Below, in pieces: positions 57,185-64,000 of a stretch of DNA of 64,000 nt. The stretch comes from Bosea sp. BIWAKO-01 (lineage in GTDB: Bacteria; Pseudomonadota; Alphaproteobacteria; Rhizobiales; Beijerinckiaceae): NCBI RefSeq assembly GCF_001748145.1, contig NZ_BCQA01000001.1, positions 248,001 through 312,000 of the forward strand, in the 5' to 3' direction. How positions within the stretch are numbered: the first letter of the stretch is position 1; every line of letters begins with the position of its first letter. The notes under the pieces are model-generated. The model was not told the DNA's origin. It did not search any database and saw nothing but the letters and a program-made list of their open reading frames with translations. Made by a program: the position numbers and the translations under genes.

Positions 57185-58561
57185 TCAGAAGTCGCGCTGG
57201 ATGCGCAGACGGCCGGTGAGGGCGTCGTCGCTCTTGATCAGCAGGTTGCCGTTGCGGACGCCGAAGTTGTCGACCTGACCGATGCGGTTCTTCAGCTCAA
57301 CCTTGGAGTAGAGAACTTCCACGCCGATATCGAGACCCGAAACCGGGGTCCAGACGAGGTTGGTGCCGATGATGAACTCCTTCGGGCTCAGCTTGACCGG
57401 AACGTTCCCCTGCTGGGCGAAGAGGCCGTTCTGGATCGAGGCGCCCATGTCAAGTTCAGAGTACGAACCATAGATTTCCGAACGGATGGTCGGGGTCCAG
57501 TAGTGCTTCAGGCCAGCGGTGAGGGCGAAGCCCTTCGTCAGCTTCGAACGACCAGTGGTCTGGTCGATGACGATGTCCGCAGCGGCGAGGAAGCCGAGAC
57601 GGCCGTAGCCATAGTTGCCGCCGTAGCCGAGGTAGGAGCCCATGCCCTCAGCGTAAGCTGCCTGCAACCACAGGACGTCGCCAGCGGCGAGCATCGGCAG
57701 GTTGAACTTCAGACCGCCCTGGATGGCCCAAGCGGTCTCGTCGCCGCCACGAATAGCGTTGACATTGCCAATGGTACCAGGCGCGAAGCTGGCAACGTTA
57801 CGCTGACCGATAGCACCCGACAGCTGAGCGGAGCCCCAGCCCTGGGTCACGTTCAACGCACCGACGAGGTCCGGATACTCGCTGCCCTCGAGGACAGGAG
57901 CAGCGCCGTTGAAGGCGAGAGCGTTGCGGACGACCGCGTTACGGCCGGCCAGGCGGTCTTCGAGCGAGATCGTCGCCGAGAAGCCCGAGCCGAAGGTCGC
58001 GGTGTAGGCCAACAGGTTCGGGCTGTTGTCCGAGCCGCGCAGCGAGCTGAAGCCGAGGTCGTTGGCGTAGAAGTCGAAGAACGACTGCGCGCGACCAGCG
58101 GTGATCGGTCCGAACTGGATGAAGCCCTTGTCGAGGCTGATGCCGGTCGAGTTGCTGTTGGCGCCAGCAGCGCCGTTCGCGAAGATCGCGCCGGAGTTCA
58201 GCGCGCCGTAGCCGTACGGGCCGGTCGAAACCGTCACGTCATAGCGGATGAAGGTGCGCAGGGTGCCGTAAGCGGTGGCGGTGCGCAGGTCGATGTTCAG
58301 ACGACCGCGAGCGCGGGTGCCGTACGAATCCTGCAGGTCGCCCCAACGCTCGCCGAAGGTGTACTCAGCGCGGAGACGGCCGCCGATGCGAAGGCAGCTA
58401 TCGGTGCCCGGGATGTAGAAGAAGCCGCTGCCATAGGCGGTGCAGACGCGAACGTATTCGACCGGAGCGGCCTTCCGCGAGGGAAGATCGGCGGCCTGAG
58501 CCCCGGCGACCGCGGCGAAGCCGGCGGCAGAACCGAGGAGGAGGCTCTTAACGAGCTTCAT
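57185..58561 (-). CDS. Major outer-membrane porin, Hyphomicrobiales type
   Basis: A 458-residue porin from the ATG at 58561, which has GGAGG 6 nt upstream. The signal peptide (MKLVKSLLLGSAAGFAAVAG, cut after AQA) is followed by the class-typical ADLPSRKAAPVEYVRVC and GSGFFYIPGTDSCLRIGGRL. Beta strands run to the terminal LTGRLRIQRDF, ending in Phe as needed for BAM recognition. The two cysteines (VCTAYG, DSCLRIGG) are the conserved pair of this family. Strong terminator and strong ribosome site suggest high expression. Confidence 0.94.
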   Translation of the reverse strand: MKLVKSLLLGSAAGFAAVAGAQAADLPSRKAAPVEYVRVCTAYGSGFFYIPGTDSCLRIGGRLRAEYTFGERWGDLQDSYGTRARGRLNIDLRTATAYGTLRTFIRYDVTVSTGPYGYGALNSGAIFANGAAGANSNSTGISLDKGFIQFGPITAGRAQSFFDFYANDLGFSSLRGSDNSPNLLAYTATFGSGFSATISLEDRLAGRNAVVRNALAFNGAAPVLEGSEYPDLVGALNVTQGWGSAQLSGAIGQRNVASFAPGTIGNVNAIRGGDETAWAIQGGLKFNLPMLAAGDVLWLQAAYAEGMGSYLGYGGNYGYGRLGFLAAADIVIDQTTGRSKLTKGFALTAGLKHYWTPTIRSEIYGSYSELDMGASIQNGLFAQQGNVPVKLSPKEFIIGTNLVWTPVSGLDIGVEVLYSKVELKNRIGQVDNFGVRNGNLLIKSDDALTGRLRIQRDF

Positions 58562-58968
58562 TGGTAACCTCCAAAAGAGTTTCGAGACCCTCGGGCTTCG
58601 GCGTGTTCTTGACGATCGGCCCCAGGAGACCAAACCGGCGAACCCGCCTATCCCGGTCTTTCGCCCACGTCCCTGAACCATTCAGAGGCGAAGACGAAAA
58701 ACAGCGACCGGGAACGTCCCGACGCATCTTCACCATACGAATGCCGTGTGGCCGATCAACCGAGATCACGCCGCCGCGAGGCCCAAGGGGGTGCTTTGAA
58801 ACCCGGTGTTGCAGGCGCGCCACGCTTTGAGGGTCGAAATTTACCAGCCATTAACCGCGCGCCCCGGCTGGACCTGTCCTGAAGGCAAAAGGCGGCAGAA
58901 TCACGGCCTGTTCGAATCGGAATCGGCGACTCAGCTGCAGGCATCCGGAACGGAGCGCCCTGGCGCGG
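58562..58968. other. Porin leader region with GANTC cluster
   Basis: 407 bases without a credible gene. On the minus strand it holds the porin promoter and leader; the most AT-rich patch is near 58838-58856. Four GANTC sites (58898, 58914, 58920, 58928) lie within 35 bp near the tamB end. No terminator for tamB is evident. Confidence 0.6.
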
Positions 58969-61900
58969 TCAGTATTCCCACTCGGCGCCGACGCCGACGG
59001 CGGCGCTGCCATCTGCACCGGACTCGGCCTGGATGCGAAGCCGCTTCGTTACATCGATGCCGATCGAGATGCCGCTATCCTCGGGCTTGGCGCCGGCCTT
59101 GATTCCGATCGAGACATTGTCGCCGATATAGCGGGAGACACCGACGGTGGGGCCGCCGGCACCCATCTGGATATCGAGATTGTCGACGCCGAGCGACTTG
59201 CGCAGCTTCTCGAAGGCATCGTCGCCGCCGGTCCCCGCGAATTGAGCGGCCGTCTGCGCCAGTTGCAGGGCCTGGAACGGCGAGAGCGAGCCGGAGGCAC
59301 GGGCAAAGAGCAGACGCGACAGCACCTCGTCCTGCGGCAGCTCGGGCTGGGAGGTGAAGGCGAAGACGGGCTGGTCCGCTGGCCCTGTGACGAGGATTCG
59401 CGCGGTCACGTCCGAGGCGCGGGTCTCGGCAACGAAATCGAGCTCCGGAATCACCCCACCCGTGAAAGTCAGTCGGCCGCGACTGAAATCGAGCCGCTGG
59501 CTCGCGACCGACAAGCGGCCGCGCCGCAGATCGAAGCCGCCATCGAGCACGGGGGCAGAGAGCGTGCCGCCGACGCGCAGCTCGCCACCAAGCTCGGCGT
59601 CGATCCCGCGTCCACGGATGAAGACGCGGTTCGGCGCAGAGATGGTCACGGCGAGTGCGGCATCGAAGGCAGGCGCCGCCCGCCCGCCCCGGCCGGCGTT
59701 GCGCACCGCCTTGCGTTGCGCGGCAAGCCGCACAGCCGCAGCGCCCTTCGCATTGACGTGACGAATTCCGTCGACGGGACGCAATGAGGCCGGCAACCGG
59801 TCCGGCACCGCGACATCGAGCGAGATGATATCGACACGCCCATCGACGCGCGGGCGCTGCGCCAGGGGACCGGCAATCGCGAGATTGAGGTCGGCGACCG
59901 ATGTCACGATTCCGTTCGAGACAAGCTGGGCACGGCGTCCCTCGATTCTGATCTCGCCCGGGAAACCGGCGGCGGGGTCGACGCGGACCTGGCCCGACGC
60001 CGACAACGTGCCGCCATTGGCCGCGCGGGCAACCGCGCGCTCAATCCGCAGATTGTCGCCATTGGCAGCAATGCGCGCTTCGATCCCGGTCAACCGCACG
60101 CCCTGGAGAGCGTCGGTGAAGCTGCCATTGGCGAGGGTCGCAATGCCATGCAGTTCGGGCGCGGCCGCCGTGCCGCCGGCCCGCAGGTCGAGCGTCACTG
60201 CGCCGGTCAGCCGCTGCCCCTGCGCCGCGAGCAGTGCATTGGCGAGAGCAGCGTCGAGCTTGCCCTGAACAGAAAGAGCAAGCGCACCGCTTGCGCTCAG
60301 GGGCGCCGTGCCACGAACCGCGAGATTGGCGCCGCGTCCGGCCGTCAGCGTCGCTTCGACGCTGGTCTGCCGGCCAGAGAATTGACCGTTGCCGCTGATC
60401 TCGACCGGAGGCAGGCCGGCACTCCGGGTTTCGGGTGTGACCAGCCGCGCGATCCGGATCTGCCAGGGACCGGCGAGATCATCCGGCTTGCCGGAAATCT
60501 GGGCCTCGGCGTTCAAGGTGCCGGACAGATCGAGCTTCGGGGCTACCAGCTTGACCGCCGAAAGCGGGATGTCCTTCGCATTCACGCGCAGATCGAGCGT
60601 CTCGCCCGCCCGGCCATCAAGACTGAGCCGGCCGGCATCGATGGCGAGCACGAGCTTCGAGATCTCGACACCGCCAGTGGGGAAACTCAGCGAAGCGGGG
60701 TTGGCGAGAGTGATGCGCTTGCCCTCGCGCCGGGCATCGAAGGAAGCGATGTCGAGCCGCAGCGGATCGCCGGGAACAAGCTGGCCAGCGCCATTGAGCG
60801 TGAAGCCCCGGGCATTGGCGCTGAGGGTGAAGGCGCTCGCATCCCGCCCGCCCTTCGAATCGAAGCGGATCGCGTTGATCGCCTCGCCGGAGATAACCGC
60901 GCGATCGATGGCGATCGCGGCGTCGATCGCCGGGCGGCCATGGAGATCCGTGGCTCCGACGCTGGCATCGAGCTTGTCGAGCGAGACCCCGGCGGCATTG
61001 ATGCGCGTGCCCTTGGCTTTCAGGTCCAGGTTCTGCCGCCCCTCGACAAGAGCGAGCGTGAGGTCCGCATCAAGCTGTCCGCCGAGCCTGGTGAGGGCCA
61101 GGGCCGAGAGATCGTCGAGATTGCGAGCGGCGAGCGTCAGCCGGCCGGCGGCCCGCCTGGCCTGGTCGAGCGTAACCGCGCCGGTCAGCTTCACCGAGCC
61201 GATGGCGAGATCGAGCTTCGAGAGGTCCCAGGCATCGTCGGGCAGGCGTGCGAATTGCAGTGTGCCGGTCGCGGGCTTGCCCTCGATCTCCCCGGCGAGC
61301 GTCGCCCGCGTCTCGAGCGCGCCCTGCAGGTCACGGATCGCGGCATCGATCGACAGCCGCGGAATCGGGCGACCGAGCGCACTCGCATTGGTCACCGCGA
61401 TCCGTGCCGAGGCGTCGAGCTTGTTCTGCGGTCCGGTAAGCTGTGCCGTGACCTCGCCCTTGCCGGAGAGGCGTGGATCGGCCCGTTTCAGGTCAGGCAG
61501 CGAGATGGCGGCCCGCAGATCCGAGCGCTCGCGGCCGATGCCGCCATCGGCGGTGAAGGCGACATGTTGCCCGGCGAGACGCAGGCCACTGACATTCACG
61601 CCGCCATCGGCCAGCGTCCCGACCCGCCCGGCAAGCGTCAGGTTGCCGGCGAGCAGGCGGTCGAGCGCCGGCTCCCCGGTCCCGATCTGCTCGCCGCGGC
61701 CATCGAGGCTCGCAGAATAGATGTTCTGGCGCGGCACCGCATCGAGATCGGCGCCGAGTTGCGCCTTGCCTGAAAGCTTGCGGCCGGCAAGGCCGCTGAG
61801 GCGCGAGAGATCGGGCAGGACCGCGCGCGCCTGCCCCAGGATACGCGCCTTGCCGAGCTGCCCCTTGTAGTCGAGTTCCACACCGGACATCGCGAGCCGC

Positions 61901-63288
61901 AACGTCTCGAAATCGACACTCCCCTCGCCCCGCCCTGTCCCGCGCAGCGTGAAGATGATGCGCTCGCCGACGACGCGGGCGATCTTGGGATCGGCCAGGG
62001 CCACGCCCGTCGCCTCGCCGTCCGAGACAAGCGCGATGCGCGTGTCGGCATTGCCGATCGATCCGTTCGGCGTCGCGGTGAACTTCGCCACGAGCTTGCC
62101 AAGGCGACCGGCCGGCAGGCGCAAATCCTGCGCGTCGAGCGAGGCGACGACGCGCGGCCCGTTCACCGGGCCGTTGACGGTGGCATCCAGAGCCAGTTTG
62201 CCGATCTCGCTGCCGGCGGCAACGGTGCGGCCATTGGCATTGGGCACGGCTGCAGCCGTGACGCGAATATCGAGGTTCTTGTCGGCCCCGTAGCGGCCGG
62301 CGACATCGAGGCGCGCCAGCGCCGAGACAAGGGCGATGTTGCGCAGGTCGACGGCACCGTCATCGACGAAGCCGACCGTGCCGTCGAGACGGGTCGAGCC
62401 GGCAAAGATCGGTGCGGCCGGCGCCGGCATCAGCCCCTCGATGCGGGCATCGAGCGCCAGGGCAAGGTCGCGGCCAGTACCGACGCGCGAGAGATTGGCC
62501 GAGCCTTGCGCCCCAATGGTCGGACCGGCCGTGAAGGTCAGGGTCGAGCGGAAGGCGTCGAGCGGGCCATCGCCATTGAGGTCGAGCTTGACCGGGGGCT
62601 GGTCCGGAAGATCGGCGACACGCGCGATCAGGCCACCCTGCGGCTCGTCGACCTTGCCGGCGATCTGCAGGCGAGTGGTCTGCGGCACGAAACCGAGCCT
62701 GAGCGTGTACTCGCCCGGCGCGTCGAGACGGCGCGCCTCGAGACGCAGCGACAGCCCCTCGGATGGAGCGCCCAGCGATGCTGCCCCGGTTGCGCCCAGC
62801 CGGGCCGGCACGCCGACGATCGGGGCGCCCAGCGACAACTCGTTGAGCTGGAAGGCGGTGATGTTCACCTTGACCGGCAATTCCGGCAGGAGCGGCTGGT
62901 CGCTGGTCGGCGCTGCGGCTGGATCGGCGATCGGCTTGCGCAAAATTTCGAGCTTGCCGATCTCGAGCCGGTCGACCTCGAGCCTGCCGAGCAGCAGAGC
63001 CGTTCGCGTCCAGATCAGCCGCACGCGGTCGACCCTCAGCCAGGCACCGTCACGATCGGAGAGAACCACATCGCGGATCGTCGCGTCTGACGACAGCGCG
63101 CCGTCGACCGCACCAATCGAGACCTGGCTGTTCGGTGTCGACAACGCGCGCGAGATCAGGTCGGCCAGAACCCCGCGATCATTCTGGGCATTCTGGGCAA
63201 AGCCGCCGAAGCGCGCCGAGACGACCAGCCCCGCGACCAGCAGCAGGGCGAGAAGCGCCAGGCGCGAAAGGGTAAGCCGGTTGCGCAT
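58969..63288 (-). CDS. tamB: Translocation and assembly module protein TamB
   Basis: A 1439-residue inner-membrane-anchored protein that spans the periplasm with TamA and helps lipid or outer-membrane protein traffic. One N-terminal membrane segment (about 9-27) precedes a very long beta-rich body with the AsmA-like opening DRVRLIWTRTALLLGRLEVD and the C-terminal DUF490 domain (about 1100-1439; VSRYIGDNVSIGIKAG near the end, ending GAEWEY). Its ATG overlaps the tamA stop by one base (TGATG), the normal tamA-tamB order. Confidence 0.95.
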   Translation of the reverse strand: MRNRLTLSRLALLALLLVAGLVVSARFGGFAQNAQNDRGVLADLISRALSTPNSQVSIGAVDGALSSDATIRDVVLSDRDGAWLRVDRVRLIWTRTALLLGRLEVDRLEIGKLEILRKPIADPAAAPTSDQPLLPELPVKVNITAFQLNELSLGAPIVGVPARLGATGAASLGAPSEGLSLRLEARRLDAPGEYTLRLGFVPQTTRLQIAGKVDEPQGGLIARVADLPDQPPVKLDLNGDGPLDAFRSTLTFTAGPTIGAQGSANLSRVGTGRDLALALDARIEGLMPAPAAPIFAGSTRLDGTVGFVDDGAVDLRNIALVSALARLDVAGRYGADKNLDIRVTAAAVPNANGRTVAAGSEIGKLALDATVNGPVNGPRVVASLDAQDLRLPAGRLGKLVAKFTATPNGSIGNADTRIALVSDGEATGVALADPKIARVVGERIIFTLRGTGRGEGSVDFETLRLAMSGVELDYKGQLGKARILGQARAVLPDLSRLSGLAGRKLSGKAQLGADLDAVPRQNIYSASLDGRGEQIGTGEPALDRLLAGNLTLAGRVGTLADGGVNVSGLRLAGQHVAFTADGGIGRERSDLRAAISLPDLKRADPRLSGKGEVTAQLTGPQNKLDASARIAVTNASALGRPIPRLSIDAAIRDLQGALETRATLAGEIEGKPATGTLQFARLPDDAWDLSKLDLAIGSVKLTGAVTLDQARRAAGRLTLAARNLDDLSALALTRLGGQLDADLTLALVEGRQNLDLKAKGTRINAAGVSLDKLDASVGATDLHGRPAIDAAIAIDRAVISGEAINAIRFDSKGGRDASAFTLSANARGFTLNGAGQLVPGDPLRLDIASFDARREGKRITLANPASLSFPTGGVEISKLVLAIDAGRLSLDGRAGETLDLRVNAKDIPLSAVKLVAPKLDLSGTLNAEAQISGKPDDLAGPWQIRIARLVTPETRSAGLPPVEISGNGQFSGRQTSVEATLTAGRGANLAVRGTAPLSASGALALSVQGKLDAALANALLAAQGQRLTGAVTLDLRAGGTAAAPELHGIATLANGSFTDALQGVRLTGIEARIAANGDNLRIERAVARAANGGTLSASGQVRVDPAAGFPGEIRIEGRRAQLVSNGIVTSVADLNLAIAGPLAQRPRVDGRVDIISLDVAVPDRLPASLRPVDGIRHVNAKGAAAVRLAAQRKAVRNAGRGGRAAPAFDAALAVTISAPNRVFIRGRGIDAELGGELRVGGTLSAPVLDGGFDLRRGRLSVASQRLDFSRGRLTFTGGVIPELDFVAETRASDVTARILVTGPADQPVFAFTSQPELPQDEVLSRLLFARASGSLSPFQALQLAQTAAQFAGTGGDDAFEKLRKSLGVDNLDIQMGAGGPTVGVSRYIGDNVSIGIKAGAKPEDSGISIGIDVTKRLRIQAESGADGSAAVGVGAEWEY

Positions 63289-64000
63289 CAGAAGGCCTGC
63301 CCGATGCTGATATAAACCGCGACCGGCTTGTCGCCCTTGCGCGGATTGAGCGGGGCGGCGACGTCGAACCGGATCGGGCCGATCGGCGTATAGTAGCGCA
63401 AGCCGAGGCCGGCCGACATCCGCAGCGCTTGCTTGAAGTTGGGGAAGCTGTCCTCGAACGCCATGCCGGCATCAAAGAACGGCACGATGCCGATGGTGTT
63501 GGTGATCTTGATCCGCGCCTCGACCGAGCCTTCGAACAGGCTGCGCCCGCCGATCAACTGGTTGTCGGGGCCTAGCGGCGACAGCGTGCGATAGGCGTAG
63601 CCGCGCACCGAACCGCCGCCGCCCGCGTAGAAGCGCCGCGTCGCCGGGATCTCGTCGAGCGCGGCACCGGCCAGCGAGCCCAGGCCGATGCGGCCGGCCA
63701 GCACGTAGCGGGCATCCTCATCGAGGGCATAGTAGGAGGAGATCGCGGCCTTGGCCTGGACGATGCCGACGGTCGAGCCAAGGAAGGTCGGGTAAGGCGC
63801 CACCGAGGCTGTCAGGCGAACGCCGCGGGTCGGATCGAGCAGGCTGTCGGTCGAATCGTACCTCACCGAAAGCGGGATGCCGACGAGGGTGTAGGTGATC
63901 TGGCCGAGGACGTCGCTGGTCTGGCCGCGCTCGACCTCGAGCCCGGCCTGAACCGAGAAGGTGTCGCTGAAGCGCCGGCGGATGCTGGTAGTGGCATTGG
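63288..64000 (-). CDS. tamA: Translocation and assembly module protein TamA, C-terminal part
   Basis: Omp85-family outer-membrane barrel; only the last 236 residues are in the window and the gene continues past its right edge. The frame is open from the edge (SIRRRFSDTFSVQAGLEV). Visible barrel marks are RGVRLTASVAPY, RFYAGGGGSVRGYAYRTLSP (the Omp85 lid-lock VRGY motif) and the terminal strand AVYISIGQAF ending in Phe. Partner of TamB, which follows with a 1-nt overlap. Confidence 0.94.
   Translation of the reverse strand, partial: NATTSIRRRFSDTFSVQAGLEVERGQTSDVLGQITYTLVGIPLSVRYDSTDSLLDPTRGVRLTASVAPYPTFLGSTVGIVQAKAAISSYYALDEDARYVLAGRIGLGSLAGAALDEIPATRRFYAGGGGSVRGYAYRTLSPLGPDNQLIGGRSLFEGSVEARIKITNTIGIVPFFDAGMAFEDSFPNFKQALRMSAGLGLRYYTPIGPIRFDVAAPLNPRKGDKPVAVYISIGQAF

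Noticed and set aside
58905..58925. GTTCGAATC, like a tRNA T-loop
   Set aside because: The flanking bases do not form a 5-bp T stem, and no acceptor or anticodon arms are found around it.

Overview
The window is a high-GC stretch of chromosome from an alphaproteobacterium of the order Hyphomicrobiales (Rhizobiales). The gene content and several repeat and protein styles fit Boseaceae or a near relative; that narrower placement is inference. Evidence for the order includes nrdR-ribD-ribE-ribH-nusB-thiL, an LdtR-type MarR regulator with a YkuD transpeptidase, a rpoZ-rsh-pdxJ-acpS-lepB-rnc-era-recO-parC neighbourhood, a Hyphomicrobiales-type porin and a bifunctional Rsh. Nearly every base is coding. 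I see no rRNA, tRNA, prophage, insertion sequence or CRISPR array.

Layout. 0-10.3 kb (mostly minus): H+-pyrophosphatase hppA, then an ureidoglycine aminohydrolase and an MFS carrier lying between hppA and a tightly packed riboflavin/thiamine operon (nrdR, ribD, ribE, ribH, nusB, thiL), with glyA at the head. 10.4-14.8 kb: nhaA, then a small accessory module of a GntR/FCD regulator divergent from an orphan tricarboxylate-type binding protein and an isopropylmalate/tartrate-type dehydrogenase, with a 14-bp palindrome between them. 14.8-24 kb: the ldtP and ldtR envelope pair, a DUF6163-like membrane protein, a 3-hydroxyisobutyryl-CoA hydrolase, hemB, a lipoprotein-LivH fusion, ilvA, an RDD protein and the N-end-rule transferase bpt. 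24-30 kb: an RraA-like/split-UxaA sugar-acid cluster, a DUF2946-PepSY pair, a DUF2336 protein and a small outer-membrane barrel. 30.4-46.5 kb: parC, recO, era, rnc, lepB, acpS, pdxJ, rpoZ, rsh and pyrE, interrupted by tautomerase/LysR, aquaporin/DUF2332 and a HerA-like ATPase. 46.6-54 kb: a NYN-domain protein, an exported superoxide dismutase, a four-copy palindromic repeat array, smpB, a PaiB-like protein, dapA, a soluble lytic transglycosylase and an alpha/beta hydrolase. 53.9-64 kb: an HhH membrane protein with a large repeat-bearing OmpA-family protein, a major porin, tamB and the 3' part of tamA.

The core genes cover housekeeping (RNA maturation, translation rescue, stringent response, secretion, cofactors) and envelope building (tamAB, porin, OmpA, LdtP, Slt). 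The accessory genes look like small catabolic modules slotted into conserved synteny. I did not find a clear new multi-gene defence or mobile system. The items most worth a second look are the lipoprotein-LivH fusion, the four-repeat OmpA/HhH pair, the UxaA/RraA cluster of unknown substrate, the palindromic repeat families (one array and two composite copies that begin at stop codons), and two dense clusters of GANTC (CcrM-type) sites between genes.
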